From an uncultured Clostridia bacterium (lineage in GTDB: Bacteria; Bacillota; Clostridia; Christensenellales; Borkfalkiaceae): a stretch of 64,000 nucleotides of DNA. The notes beneath the pieces are model-generated. The model was not told the origin of the DNA, did no database searches, and saw only the letters and a list, made by a program, of their open reading frames with translations. The stretch is from NCBI GenBank assembly GCA_934254815.1, contig CAKQME010000012.1:10244-74243 (forward strand), in the 5' to 3' direction. Positions 17,923-27,276 of the stretch are shown here, one piece after another. The position numbers and the translations under genes were made by a program. Numbering within the stretch: position 1 is the stretch's first letter; each line of letters begins with the position of its first letter.

Positions 17923-18453
17923 ATGAAAAAAATCTGCATAACTTTAGAAATTATAATCATAATATTTTTGACAATAGCTTGCAACGTCGGAGGAACGACG
18001 GCGGAAAATTCGGAATATCTTCGAATACACGTCCGCGCGAACTCGAATTCGCAGACAGATCAGGATATCAAATATCTTGTGCGGGACGAAATTGTTTCGC
18101 TGCTCACGCCTTCGCTTGCGGACTGTCACAGCAAACGTGAAGCCGTGAACGTCATCAATCGCAAAAAGCGCGATCTTGAAAATTCCATTGACGAATTACT
18201 TAAACGCAAGGGCTTTTCTTATTCCTCTAAAGTGTCGGTGAGAAACGAGAAATTTCCTACGCGCGTCTATGAAGATCTTACGCTTGAAAGCGGTTATTAC
18301 GACGCGGTTATCGTCGAATTGGGTAAAGCCGAAGGAAATAATTGGTGGTGCGTAGTCTATCCCCCTATGTGCTTTGCGGCGGGCGAAAAAGTCGCTTATA
18401 AGTCGAAAATCAAAGAGATAATAGACGAATTCAAAGCCAGCCGAACCAAATAA
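17923..18453 (+). CDS. spoIIR: Stage II sporulation protein R
   Basis: Signalling protein made in the forespore, exported across the septum membrane to switch on SpoIIGA, which then processes pro-sigma-E in the mother cell (family knowledge). The 176-residue product has an N-terminal membrane or signal segment (residues 1-24) and the SpoIIR core LRIHVRANSNSQTDQDIKYL near 33-52, followed later by NNWWCVVYPPMCF near 143-155, which is diagnostic. AAAGGAG precedes the ATG. The next two genes, sleB and ypeB, also serve spores, so this is a sporulation/germination cluster. No sigma-F promoter could be made out with confidence. Confidence 0.92.
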   Translation: MKKICITLEIIIIIFLTIACNVGGTTAENSEYLRIHVRANSNSQTDQDIKYLVRDEIVSLLTPSLADCHSKREAVNVINRKKRDLENSIDELLKRKGFSYSSKVSVRNEKFPTRVYEDLTLESGYYDAVIVELGKAEGNNWWCVVYPPMCFAAGEKVAYKSKIKEIIDEFKASRTK

Positions 18454-18490
18454 CGGTTTCCTCCTTTACCCGAACAGGAGGAAATTTTAA

Positions 18491-19213
18491 ATGAACAAAA
18501 AAGTAAAAACGATCGCTTCGATCGCCCTCGCTTTTGCCGTCATATGCGGCGCGTCCGCGGCGATAGTCGGCGTAAGTAACGGTTTTACGGACGCTTCGAC
18601 GTCTATAGAAGCCGTTGAGACGTTGACGCTGAAACAAGGCAGCAAAGGGTCGACGGTCAAGCAAATGCAACAGAAACTCAAACGTTGGGGTTATTACAGC
18701 GGCAGCGTTGACGGAATTTTCGGCGCAGGCACCAAAAAAGCCGTAATCGCATTCCAGAAGAAAAACGGACTCGTCGCGGACGGTATCGTCGGCGCGAAAA
18801 CCTTAGCCGCGCTCGGCATTTCCGTATCAGGCGGAACGCAGACCTCTCAATCGACATATTCGAGTTCCGACACTAACCTGCTCGCAAGGCTTATTTACGC
18901 CGAAGCGAGAGGCGAGACTTATTCGGGTATGGTAGCGGTAGGAGCCGTGGTATTAAACAGAGTCAAAAGTCCGTCTTTCCCCAACACTATATCGGGCGTA
19001 ATCTATCAGCCTTACGCATTTACCTGCGTATCCGACGGTCAGATTAACCTTTCGCCCAACTCCACCGCGCTCTCGGCGGCAAAAGACGCCATGAACGGCT
19101 GGGATCCGTCCTACGGAAGTCTTTATTACTACAACCCCGCCATCGCGACGAGCAAGTGGATATTCTCAAGAAAGACGGTGGTAACGATAGGCAAACACGT
19201 CTTTGCCCTGTAA
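18491..19213 (+). CDS. sleB: Spore cortex-lytic enzyme SleB
   Basis: Germination hydrolase that cuts cortex peptidoglycan at muramic-delta-lactam (family knowledge). The 240-residue protein has a signal peptide (1-30), a peptidoglycan-binding type 1 domain (about 48-105, LKQGSKGSTVKQMQQKL and VDGIFGAGTKKAVIAFQ), a Ser/Thr linker and the Hydrolase_2 catalytic domain (about 127-240, LLARLIYAEARGE with the catalytic Glu, then VAVGAVVLNRV and YYYNPAIATSKWI). Length and order match SleB. The ribosome site is AGGAGG. It lies nine bases before ypeB, the usual partner that it needs for stability in the spore. Confidence 0.93.
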   Translation: MNKKVKTIASIALAFAVICGASAAIVGVSNGFTDASTSIEAVETLTLKQGSKGSTVKQMQQKLKRWGYYSGSVDGIFGAGTKKAVIAFQKKNGLVADGIVGAKTLAALGISVSGGTQTSQSTYSSSDTNLLARLIYAEARGETYSGMVAVGAVVLNRVKSPSFPNTISGVIYQPYAFTCVSDGQINLSPNSTALSAAKDAMNGWDPSYGSLYYYNPAIATSKWIFSRKTVVTIGKHVFAL

Positions 19214-19222
19214 GGAGGAATT

Positions 19223-21241
19223 ATGGAAAGTAAGAATAAGAAAAACAGCGCGGTAAAAAAAGTCGACGAAATAACCGAAAAAGCGGAAATTATTCCGAGC
19301 GTCGAAGAGCCGACAGAAAAGCCCGCCGTAAAAACGGTTAAAAAGCAGACGACGGCGAACAAAGACAAGAAAAAGCCCGTTGCCAAAAAGCAGACGAACA
19401 AGAACGCGAAGCAGGCGCACGACGAAAAAGCGGCTAAACGCGCCGAAGCCGCGGAAATGCGTTTAAAAGCCAAAGAAGAGCGCGCGGAAAAGAAAAAACA
19501 GGCAAAGGAAAAGAAGAGACAAGCCGCTCTTGCGAAAAAACAAGCGGCGGAGAAAAAGCGCGCTGCGGCAAAGCAAGCCAAAAAGCGCAAAGCCGAAAGC
19601 GTAAAAGCGTTAAAAATCAAAAAACGCGAAGAACGGCTGGCTAAAAAAGAAGCTTTAAAGCACGAGACGAAAGAAGCTCGCGAAAAACGCATAGCCGCCG
19701 AAAAACAGGCGAAGCTTAAGCTCAAAGCCGACAAAGCGGCTAAAAAAGCCGAATTTAAAAAACAGCAGGCGGCAAAACGCGCGGACGCAAAACGGCAGAA
19801 AACCGAACGCAAAGACGAGAGAAAGCGCGTAGCCGCGGAAAAGCGCGCGGAAGCCAAGCAGAAACGAGCCGAACGCCGCGACAAACAGAAGACCGAAAAA
19901 CGCAAAAGAGGTATCGGCGGTTGGCTTGCAGCCGTAATTTCGCTCGGTTGCACGGTTCTGATACTCGGTTCGTTGCTTACCCTTTCGATATTTACGGACT
20001 ATATAGACGTAGCCCCGACAAACGATTCGAGAGCGAGCGCAAGGAGCTTTTACGACTTCGTAGGCTACGTCGACTCGATGGAAACGAATATGTCTAAAGT
20101 TTTCGTTTCCTCCGACGAAGAGGGTCAGCAGAGATTGCTGGGAGAAATAGTAGTTCAGAGCAATCTTGCCGATTCGGCTCTCGGTCAATTGCCTATAGCC
20201 GACGAATCGAAATATTATACTTCTAAATATATCAATCAGGTAGGCGACTACTGCAAATATCTCAACAACCGTCTTATAGCCGGCGGAGACCTCACGGCGA
20301 AAGATATGGAAAACTTAAACAAGCTCTACGAAATAAACGTAAACCTTAAAGGAGTACTCTCCACGCTTTCCGCAGGTATAGACGAAAACTACGATTTCAA
20401 AACCCTTGCGGACAACAATGCGAACGACGCGATAATCGCTCAGTTCAACACGCTTGAAAAGTCTGCCGCGGAATATCCGCAGATGATCTACGACGGAGCT
20501 TTCTCCGACGGACTCGACGCACTCGAAGCGAAAGGCGTACACGGCGAAGAAATAAACGAACAGACGGCTATAGAACGTTTTAACGCATATTTCAAGGATT
20601 ACGGAATAGAAAAAGTCGAGGTTACTGGCAAGACCGAAAACACCAAAATAGAGAGCTACAACATTTTAGCTCAGACCAAAGAGGGCGGAGACGTATTCGC
20701 TCAGTTCACGGTAAAAGGCGGAGACCTGCTTATGTTTACGGCGCACAGAGACTGCGGCGAAGATAAAATAAACGACGACGAAGCTCTCGCAAGCGCGGTG
20801 ACTTTCCTTAACTCTTTAGGTTTCGATACTATGACGTGCGTATGGCGTTACAATTCTTCGGGCGTTGAATATTTCAACTTTGCGAATCTTGAAAACGGAG
20901 TCGTAGTTTACCCCGACCTTGTCAAAGTAACGGTATGTCGCGAAACGGGTCGCGTGACCGGTATGAGCGCGGAAGAATATTATCTCAATCACACCGCCCG
21001 CGGCAAATTCACGGCAAAGCACACGATGACTGAAGCTACCGAAGCCGTAAACGGCAAACTCGATATAGTCAAAGCGCGCAAAGTTATAGTTCCCGTAGGT
21101 AACGGAAACGAAGAGTACGCTTACGAATTCGAGGGAACTGCGGGCGAAGACGTCTTCTACGTTTTCATTAACGCGGACACTTTAAAAGAAATTAAAATTT
21201 ACAAAGCGGTAAACACTGCCGAGGGCAGATTGCTGGTTTAA
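19223..21241 (+). CDS. ypeB: Germination protein YpeB with long Lys/Ala-rich N-terminal extension
   Basis: Membrane protein needed to place and protect SleB in the spore. From about residue 233 it reads as YpeB: one membrane helix (233-257), the helical YpeB region (FYDFVGYVDSMETNMSKVF near 272) and PepSY-like domains in the last 250 residues. The odd part is the first 230 residues, composed almost entirely of Lys, Ala, Glu and Arg in helical heptad-like runs. YpeB of Bacillus is about 450 residues with almost nothing before the helix. The extension would lie on the cytoplasmic side, presumably the forespore, and its charge resembles DNA-binding tails, so binding to spore nucleoid is conceivable (inference). 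AAGGAGG precedes the ATG. Confidence 0.9.
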   Translation: MESKNKKNSAVKKVDEITEKAEIIPSVEEPTEKPAVKTVKKQTTANKDKKKPVAKKQTNKNAKQAHDEKAAKRAEAAEMRLKAKEERAEKKKQAKEKKRQAALAKKQAAEKKRAAAKQAKKRKAESVKALKIKKREERLAKKEALKHETKEAREKRIAAEKQAKLKLKADKAAKKAEFKKQQAAKRADAKRQKTERKDERKRVAAEKRAEAKQKRAERRDKQKTEKRKRGIGGWLAAVISLGCTVLILGSLLTLSIFTDYIDVAPTNDSRASARSFYDFVGYVDSMETNMSKVFVSSDEEGQQRLLGEIVVQSNLADSALGQLPIADESKYYTSKYINQVGDYCKYLNNRLIAGGDLTAKDMENLNKLYEINVNLKGVLSTLSAGIDENYDFKTLADNNANDAIIAQFNTLEKSAAEYPQMIYDGAFSDGLDALEAKGVHGEEINEQTAIERFNAYFKDYGIEKVEVTGKTENTKIESYNILAQTKEGGDVFAQFTVKGGDLLMFTAHRDCGEDKINDDEALASAVTFLNSLGFDTMTCVWRYNSSGVEYFNFANLENGVVVYPDLVKVTVCRETGRVTGMSAEEYYLNHTARGKFTAKHTMTEATEAVNGKLDIVKARKVIVPVGNGNEEYAYEFEGTAGEDVFYVFINADTLKEIKIYKAVNTAEGRLLV

Positions 21242-21267
21242 CCGACAAATAATTACGCCTCAATAAA

Positions 21268-21376
21268 ATAATAGCCTGTCGCTTGTACAGCGGGATATAT
21301 CGCCTTGCGCCCGATATGACGGAAATCGTTTCCTGTCATTAAGGTCTGCGAAAATCCCGCCATACAGGCGATTATA
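21268..21376. other. Strongly structured intergenic element between ypeB and the PfkB gene
   Basis: About 109 bases fold into a closed multi-stem figure. The outer stem is AATAATAGCCTGT (left) with ACAGGCGATTAT (right); then GCGGGAT with ATCCCGC; inside it a TATCG/CGATA hairpin and a TGACGGAAA/TTTCCTGTCA hairpin. There is no strong T run after the outer stem, which makes a simple terminator less likely. Position alone allows a 3' element of ypeB, a leader of the sugar-kinase operon or a small RNA on either strand. The remaining 100 bases to the kinase gene are AT-rich with TATAAT at 21452-21457. Confidence 0.5.
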
Positions 21377-21475
21377 TTTTATAGTCTCGCTTTACATAAT
21401 AATTTACTACTTTAGGTCAATATTTATATATAAAACTCGCCGCGCTTGTATTATAATCTAATCAGAGGTGAAATT

Positions 21476-22393
21476 ATGATTTTATGCGCGGGCGAGATTC
21501 TCGCGGATATGATAGGCGAAGAAAAACGCGGAAGTTTCTTTTTCGAACGTAAACCCGGCGGTGCGCCGTTCAACGTGGCGTGCGCCGTAAAAAAATTAGG
21601 CGGAGCGGCGGGTTTCGTAGGTTCGGTAGGCGACGACATCACGGGCGATTTCCTGACGGAATTTGCAGTAAGCCGCAATTTCGACATGCTTGACATAAAT
21701 CGCGACAAAGACAAAAACACTACCCTTGCGTTTGTAGAAATTGCAGAAAACGGCGAGCGGTCTTTTTGTTTTCATCGCAAACATACCGCAGACCCATATT
21801 TACCGCCGATATCGGATAATACGCTGAATAAGGCGGATATCGTACATATAGGTTCGCTTATGTTATCTTCGGAAAGCGGACTTGCATGTTTTGTCGATTT
21901 AGCGCGCCGAGCCAAATCTCTCGGTAAAAAGATCAGTTTCGACGTCAATTTCAGAAGCGACGTTTTCAACGGCGAAAAGTCCGCGATAACCGCTTACAAA
22001 CAGGTTCTGCCGCTTTGCGACGTTATTAAATTTTCAGAAGACGAAACGGAAATTTTCGGCAGAAAATACATTGACGAGGAACTAAGCGGCGCGCTTCGCT
22101 GCATTTCGAAAGGAGCAAAAGGCAGCGAGATAATGTATGAAGACGCGCAGGCGTTAATTCCGTCGTTTAAAGTTTCGCCTATAGATACGACAGGCGCGGG
22201 CGACGCGTTTTTCGGCGGAGTTCTGTTCGGATTAGACCGACTCGGTCGCAAGCCGACGTTATCCGATTTACAAGACATCTTTGCGTTTGCGAACGCCTGC
22301 GGCGCGCTTAACACGCTCAAAAGGGGCGCAATCGACGGCTTACCGAGCTATAATACGGTAAAAAATTTTATAAAGAGAGGAAAAAACGAATGA
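21476..22393 (+). CDS. PfkB-family sugar kinase (fructokinase-like)
   Basis: Cytoplasmic ATP-dependent carbohydrate kinase of 305 residues, ribokinase fold. The sequence near the start (LCAGEILADMIGEE) and GGAPFNVACAVKKLGG near 29-44 are the first PfkB signature. DTTGAGDAFFGGVLF near 240-254 is the second signature with the catalytic Asp. Fructose is the likeliest substrate by resemblance, but other ketoses are possible. The ATG at 21476 was chosen for its AGAGGTG site; upstream in-frame bases form the promoter (TATAAT 21452-21457). Its stop overlaps the next start (ATGA), so it is coupled to the dehydrogenase: a sugar or polyol pathway is likely. Confidence 0.85.
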   Translation: MILCAGEILADMIGEEKRGSFFFERKPGGAPFNVACAVKKLGGAAGFVGSVGDDITGDFLTEFAVSRNFDMLDINRDKDKNTTLAFVEIAENGERSFCFHRKHTADPYLPPISDNTLNKADIVHIGSLMLSSESGLACFVDLARRAKSLGKKISFDVNFRSDVFNGEKSAITAYKQVLPLCDVIKFSEDETEIFGRKYIDEELSGALRCISKGAKGSEIMYEDAQALIPSFKVSPIDTTGAGDAFFGGVLFGLDRLGRKPTLSDLQDIFAFANACGALNTLKRGAIDGLPSYNTVKNFIKRGKNE

Positions 22394-23406
22394 AAGCCGC
22401 TGTTTTTTACGGTAAACACGATTTAAGAATAGAAGAAATAGAAAAGCCCGTCGCAAAAGACGACGAAGTGCTTATAAAAGTTATGGCTTGCGGAATCTGC
22501 GGCACCGACGTACATATTTTCGGCGGAGACGCAGGCGCGGCGCCGACCCCGCCGAAGACGGTTTTAGGTCACGAATTCGCGGGGATTGTAGAAGCCGTAG
22601 GCAAAAACGTAACGACGATAAAAGCAGGCGATCACGTCTGCGTCGACCCCAACAAACTCTGCAACGAATGCGATTACTGTCGCGGCGGAATGGGACATTT
22701 TTGCGAGCATATCACGGGTATCGGCACCACCGTAAACGGCGGCTTTGCCGAATATTGCGCGGTTCCCGTTTCGCAGATATATAAATTCGACGGCGACGAT
22801 TTCAATAAAGCGGCAATGACGGAACCCGTAGCCTGTTGTCTGCACGGCATAGACAGGTGCAATATTACCTGCGGTGAAACCGTGCTTATTATCGGCGGCG
22901 GAATGATAGGAATGATCATGCTGCAACTTGCGAAAATTTCGGGCGCGGGAAAGATTATTATGGCGGAACCCGTAGCCGAAAAGCGCGAAGAAGCCAAAAA
23001 ACTCGGCGCTGACATCTGTATCGACAACGTAAAAGAAAACCTTTGCGAAGCGTTGGAGAAAAACGGCGTAGGGCGCGTCGGCGTAGTTATAGAATGCGTA
23101 GGCAAAAAAGCTACTATGGCGCAGGCAATCGAAGCGGCGGGCAACAAAGCCACCGTAATGCTTTTCGGGTTGACCGCTCCGGACGACGAAATTCCGATTA
23201 AACCGTTCGAAATTTTCAAAAAAGAGTTGACGATTACGGCTTCTTACATAAACCCTTACACTCAAAAACGCGCGTTGACTTTAATAGAAAACGACAAAAT
23301 AGACGTATCGTCTATGGTATACAAAGCAGCGAAGCTCGAAGAACTGCCCGCATTACTTGCCGACCCGAAAGAACGAGCTAAAGGCAAAATTATAATAGTC
23401 CCGTAA
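22390..23406 (+). CDS. Zinc-dependent alcohol/polyol dehydrogenase (MDR family)
   Basis: Medium-chain NAD(P)-dependent dehydrogenase of 338 residues. The catalytic zinc ligands are in CGICGTDVHIF (Cys about 37) and GHEFAG (His-Glu near 60). The structural zinc loop CNECDYCRGGMGHFC (about 90-105) is complete, and a Rossmann stretch IIGGGMIGMIMLQLAK follows near 168-183. It resembles sorbitol/threonine dehydrogenases. With the fructokinase-like gene ahead of it (4-base overlap), oxidation of a polyol to a ketose followed by phosphorylation is a reasonable inference. Confidence 0.87.
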   Translation: MKAAVFYGKHDLRIEEIEKPVAKDDEVLIKVMACGICGTDVHIFGGDAGAAPTPPKTVLGHEFAGIVEAVGKNVTTIKAGDHVCVDPNKLCNECDYCRGGMGHFCEHITGIGTTVNGGFAEYCAVPVSQIYKFDGDDFNKAAMTEPVACCLHGIDRCNITCGETVLIIGGGMIGMIMLQLAKISGAGKIIMAEPVAEKREEAKKLGADICIDNVKENLCEALEKNGVGRVGVVIECVGKKATMAQAIEAAGNKATVMLFGLTAPDDEIPIKPFEIFKKELTITASYINPYTQKRALTLIENDKIDVSSMVYKAAKLEELPALLADPKERAKGKIIIVP

Positions 23407-23410
23407 AATT

Positions 23411-24235
23411 ATGAAAAAATACGATTTACACACTCATACCGAGCAATCGCACGATTCCTTGACGTCGCCCGAAAATGCTTGTCTCGGAGCGATAAAAAAC
23501 GGGCTTGACGGCATAGCTTTCACCGATCATTGCGACGTTGAATTTTCAGAAGAAACCGACGTAATAACCCCGATAAAACGTTCCGTCAAAGCGGCTGAAG
23601 AGATGCGGCTGAAATTCGGTAACAGGTTAGAAGTATTTTCGGGCGTAGAAATAGGCGAGGGGTTATGGCATGCCGATACCGACAGCGAAGTGTTAAACGC
23701 CTGCGCTTACGACGAAGTTATACGTTCGGTTCACGCCGTAAGATATAAAAATCACGAAAAGCCCTACTCCGCTATAGATTTTTCCGACTGGAGCGACGAA
23801 AAAATACGCGACTATTTAAAAACTTATTTTTCCGACCTTAAAGAAACTCTGAAAACGCTCGACGGCGACATTGCCGCGCATATAACCTGCCCGCTGAGAT
23901 ATATCGCGGGCAAATACGGCAAATCGGTCGATATGAGCGTATTTAAAAACGACACAGACGAAATTCTTAAAACAATAATTTCGTGCGGTTACGCGTTAGA
24001 AATAAACACTTCGAATTTAGTCTGCGGCGGGTCGGGAATTTTAATGCCCGACAAACAGATAATTTCAAGATATCGCGAGCTTAACGGAGAATTGATAACG
24101 CTCGGTTCCGACGCGCACGTTCCCGAAAATTCGGGAATTAAATTCGACAAAATTATAACAATGTTGAAAGCGATCGGGTTTTCTCGCCTATACAAATACG
24201 AAAAACGGAAACCCGTCTCAACAGAAATAAATTGA
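23411..24235 (+). CDS. PHP-domain phosphatase, histidinol-phosphatase-like
   Basis: Metal-dependent phosphoesterase of 274 residues. PHP landmarks: HTHTEQSHDS near 7-16, the FTDHCD motif near 39-44, GVEIGE near 79-84, IRSVHAV near 107 and TLGSDAHVP near 237-245. These supply the trinuclear metal site of HisJ/HisK-type histidinol phosphatases. In this operon (four bases after the dehydrogenase) it may instead act on a sugar phosphate. A strong bidirectional terminator follows. Confidence 0.85.
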   Translation: MKKYDLHTHTEQSHDSLTSPENACLGAIKNGLDGIAFTDHCDVEFSEETDVITPIKRSVKAAEEMRLKFGNRLEVFSGVEIGEGLWHADTDSEVLNACAYDEVIRSVHAVRYKNHEKPYSAIDFSDWSDEKIRDYLKTYFSDLKETLKTLDGDIAAHITCPLRYIAGKYGKSVDMSVFKNDTDEILKTIISCGYALEINTSNLVCGGSGILMPDKQIISRYRELNGELITLGSDAHVPENSGIKFDKIITMLKAIGFSRLYKYEKRKPVSTEIN

Positions 24236-24264
24236 CAGCATAAAAATAATTATGCTATCAAAAA

Positions 24265-24302
24265 CGCAGCCGAGGCGAAATTCGCCTCGGCTGCGTTTTT
24301 TC
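24265..24302. terminator. Bidirectional terminator
   Basis: Perfect 15-bp palindrome CGCAGCCGAGGCGAA (24265-24279) and TTCGCCTCGGCTGCG (24281-24295), with A run before and T run after. It separates the plus-strand kinase operon from the convergent minus-strand gene at 24363. Confidence 0.9.
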
Positions 24303-24362
24303 CCGTCGGATTTTATTAAAACTTTATAAATGTAACGCGTAAAAAGTTGAACTTATCAAGCC

Positions 24363-24818
24363 TTAAAACTTTATCTCGTAAGAATCTTTCCAACCGAAAA
24401 TCTGCGCCGATACGCTTTCGCCGCTTAAAAATTTTAAAATGTTAGTCTCCGCAGTCTCGTTTCCGCATGCGTACCACTTCGCAAAACCGATTTTATCGCT
24501 TATTCGCGAAATATCCGGCGTTTCGCGGGTTCCGCCGAAAATCGGTTTACCCTGCATAAACAACTCGACGGCAACCGTTTTACCCGTAAGCAACTTTTCG
24601 GCGTAAATCGGAGCGTCTTTATAATCGTCGTAAGAAAACCTCGCCGCCTGAAAAGCAAATTCGACGGTAAATACTTCGTCGTAAAACGCAAACGCCATAT
24701 CCAGCGTCGAATTCGGGTTCCGTATGCCGATAAAGCTGTCGCCGTTATAATCGAGTACGGTCGCGCCGTAACTCTTGAGTTTTTCCGCTATATATGTAAT
24801 CACTTCCCGTTTTTCCAC
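24363..24818 (-). CDS. Hypothetical cytoplasmic protein
   Basis: 151 residues, soluble alpha/beta composition, no membrane or signal segments and no family that I recognise. It begins at a GTG (24818) nine bases after GAGG. The sequence alternates short strands (VLDYNGDSFIGIRN, LDMAFAFYDEVFTVEFAF) and charged helices. It stands alone, convergent with the PHP operon and divergent from pflB, with an AT-rich shared upstream region. No function is proposed. Confidence 0.65.
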   Translation of the reverse strand: MEKREVITYIAEKLKSYGATVLDYNGDSFIGIRNPNSTLDMAFAFYDEVFTVEFAFQAARFSYDDYKDAPIYAEKLLTGKTVAVELFMQGKPIFGGTRETPDISRISDKIGFAKWYACGNETAETNILKFLSGESVSAQIFGWKDSYEIKF

Positions 24819-25050
24819 TTTTCTTTTCCTCGTATTTTATTATTTTGTTTTTAACCGTTTTATTATTCTGTTTCAAAATTGCTTTTCCCTTTATTTTCTA
24901 TAAAACTTTTTAATATTTTCTATATATCTTATATTTTTTTATATAAAAACATAAAAATTAAAAAAACTATGCAAATTTAATAGATAAAGTTTATCGATAT
25001 ATGTTAAAATATAACCACCATAGAATTAACGACAACACGGAGGTTTATAA
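24819..25050 (+). promoter_or_regulatory. AT-rich pflB upstream region with palindrome GATAAAGTTTATC
   Basis: This 232-base region is more than three-quarters AT. A perfect 13-base palindrome GATAAA-G-TTTATC lies at 24983-24995, just ahead of a TAAAAT (25004-25009) that may be the -10 box of pflB. Its place fits an operator, for instance for a redox or anaerobic regulator, but the factor is not identifiable. Confidence 0.35.
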
Positions 25051-27276
25051 ATGACAGACGCATGGAAAGGATTTAACGGCGGACTTTACGAAACCGAAAT
25101 AAACGTAAGAGATTTCATTCAGAAAAACTATGCGCCCTACTGCGGTGATAAAGAATTTTTAAAAGGAGCGACTGCAAGAACCAACGCTTTAATGGGCGTT
25201 GTAAACGAGCTTTTAAAGCGCGAACGCGAAAAGGGCGGCGTACTGGACGTCGACACGGAACGCGTATCCGGGCTTACCGAATACCCCGCGGGATATATCG
25301 ACAAGGACTTAGAGCTTATCGTAGGGCTTCAGACGGACGCGCCGCTTAAACGCGGAGTAAATCCGTTCGGCGGAATGAGAATGGCGAGAAGCGCATGCGA
25401 AGCATACGGATATAAGGTATCGGACAAGATAGAAGAAGAATTCCGCTACAAAACCACCCATAACGACGGAGTTTTCGCGGCTTATACCGAAGAGATGAGA
25501 GCGGCGAGACACGTCGGACTTTTAACGGGTTTACCCGACGCATACGGCAGAGGAAGAATAATCGGAGATTACCGCAGAATCGCGCTTTACGGCGTAGATT
25601 TTCTTATCGCGGAGAAGCAGAAAGACAAAAAGGCTTACGGCGAAAGAAATATGTCCGAAGACAATATCCGCGCTCTTGAAGAACTCCACGACCAGATAGC
25701 GGCGTTAAACGACCTTAAAAAAATGGCGGCGATTTACGGTTACGACATTTCACTGCCCGCGACCAACGCCCGCGAAGCCGTTCAATGGACGTATTTCGGA
25801 TATCTTGCGGCTATCAAGGAACAGAACGGCGCGGCAATGAGTCTCGGCAGAGTTTCGACTTTCCTCGATATCTACATCGAGCGAGACCTTAAAAACGGAG
25901 TTCTTACCGAAGATACGGCTCAGGAACTCATAGACGATTTCGTAATAAAGTTAAGACTTACCCGTCAGTTGCGCACCCCCGAATACAACGATCTATTCGG
26001 CGGCGACCCGACCTGGACTACCGAGTCGGTAGGCGGTATGGGCGACGACGGCAGAACGCTCGTCACGAAAACCTCGTTCCGTATGCTCAACACGCTTTAC
26101 AATCTCGGCGCCGCGCCCGAACCGAATCTTACCATTTTGTGGTCGGAAAGGTTGCCGGAGGGGTTCAAGAAATTCTGCGCTCAGGTTTCGGTCGACACAG
26201 ATTCGATACAGTACGAAAACGACGACGTAATGCGCCCCGTTTACGGTGACGATTACGCCATAGCGTGCTGTGTTTCCGCAATGAAAGTCGGCAAACAAAT
26301 GCAGTTCTTCGGCGCAAGATGCAACCTTGCCAAACTTCTTTTATTTACGCTGAACGGCGGCAAAGACGAACGTTACGGAATGCAGGTCGCGCCAGAGGGC
26401 AAAAAATTTACGGGCAAGCTCGATTACGACGAAGTTATGTCGGCTTTCGCCAAATACAGAAAATGGCTTTGCAGACTTTACGTCAACACGCTTAACGTAA
26501 TACACTATATGCACGACAAATACGCCTATGAAAAAATTCAGATGGCGCTTCATGACAGCGAAGTCGAACGTTTTCTCGCCTGCGGCGTAGCGGGTCTTTC
26601 GGTTATAACCGATTCGCTTTCGGCAATAAAATACGCTTCAGTTACACCCGTTTACGGCGATAACGGACTTATAACCGACTTTAACATCGAGGGAGATTTC
26701 CCCAAGTACGGCAACGACGACGACCGCGCCGACGAAATAGCCGTGCAGATACTAAAAGAATTTTCCGACGAGCTGAAAAACACGCCCGCTTACAGAGGCG
26801 CGAAACATACGCTTTCGGTTTTAACCATAACTTCAAACGTGGTTTACGGCAAAAAAACGGGTTCTACGCCCGACGGAAGAAAAGCGGGAGAACCGTTCGC
26901 GCCGGGCGCAAACCCGATGCACAACCGCGACGTAAGCGGCGCGCTCGCTTCGCTTAACTCCGTGGCGAAAATACCTTACGAATATTGCCGCGACGGAATT
27001 TCGAACACGTTTTCAATAGTTCCGTCCGCGCTCGGAGAAACCAAAGAACAACGCGTAGATAATCTTGCGGACATGCTCGACGGATATTTCGGTCAAGGCG
27101 CGCACCATCTCAACGTAAACGTCATCGACCGCGAAAAGTTGGTAGAAGCTATGGAACACCCCGAACTTTACCCCAACATTACAATAAGAGTGTCGGGCTA
27201 TGCGGTAAACTTCCACAAGCTCAGCCGCGCGCACCAGCTCGAAGTGCTTAAACGTACCTATCATGGCAGAATGTAA
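25051..27276 (+). CDS. pflB: Pyruvate formate-lyase
   Basis: Glycyl-radical enzyme converting pyruvate and CoA into acetyl-CoA and formate under anaerobic conditions. At 741 residues it matches the usual length. The paired active-site cysteines are Cys 406-Cys 407 in DYAIACCVSAM, and the radical Gly 716 lies in RVSGYAVNF near the C-terminus. Substrate-loop and barrel motifs (MRMARSACEAYGY, RMLNTLYNLGAAPEPNLT) agree with PflB rather than glycerol or choline lyases. GGAGG precedes the ATG. The activase gene overlaps its 3' end by 14 bases. Confidence 0.96.
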   Translation: MTDAWKGFNGGLYETEINVRDFIQKNYAPYCGDKEFLKGATARTNALMGVVNELLKREREKGGVLDVDTERVSGLTEYPAGYIDKDLELIVGLQTDAPLKRGVNPFGGMRMARSACEAYGYKVSDKIEEEFRYKTTHNDGVFAAYTEEMRAARHVGLLTGLPDAYGRGRIIGDYRRIALYGVDFLIAEKQKDKKAYGERNMSEDNIRALEELHDQIAALNDLKKMAAIYGYDISLPATNAREAVQWTYFGYLAAIKEQNGAAMSLGRVSTFLDIYIERDLKNGVLTEDTAQELIDDFVIKLRLTRQLRTPEYNDLFGGDPTWTTESVGGMGDDGRTLVTKTSFRMLNTLYNLGAAPEPNLTILWSERLPEGFKKFCAQVSVDTDSIQYENDDVMRPVYGDDYAIACCVSAMKVGKQMQFFGARCNLAKLLLFTLNGGKDERYGMQVAPEGKKFTGKLDYDEVMSAFAKYRKWLCRLYVNTLNVIHYMHDKYAYEKIQMALHDSEVERFLACGVAGLSVITDSLSAIKYASVTPVYGDNGLITDFNIEGDFPKYGNDDDRADEIAVQILKEFSDELKNTPAYRGAKHTLSVLTITSNVVYGKKTGSTPDGRKAGEPFAPGANPMHNRDVSGALASLNSVAKIPYEYCRDGISNTFSIVPSALGETKEQRVDNLADMLDGYFGQGAHHLNVNVIDREKLVEAMEHPELYPNITIRVSGYAVNFHKLSRAHQLEVLKRTYHGRM

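Noticed and set aside
19129..19953. 274-residue minus-strand frame rich in Phe, Ser, Ala and Leu
   Set aside because: Antisense image of the Lys/Ala-rich YpeB extension; such GCN/AAR codon runs leave the opposite strand open by chance.
22564..23265. 233-residue minus-strand frame
   Set aside because: Antisense to the Zn-alcohol dehydrogenase, whose zinc and Rossmann motifs are complete.
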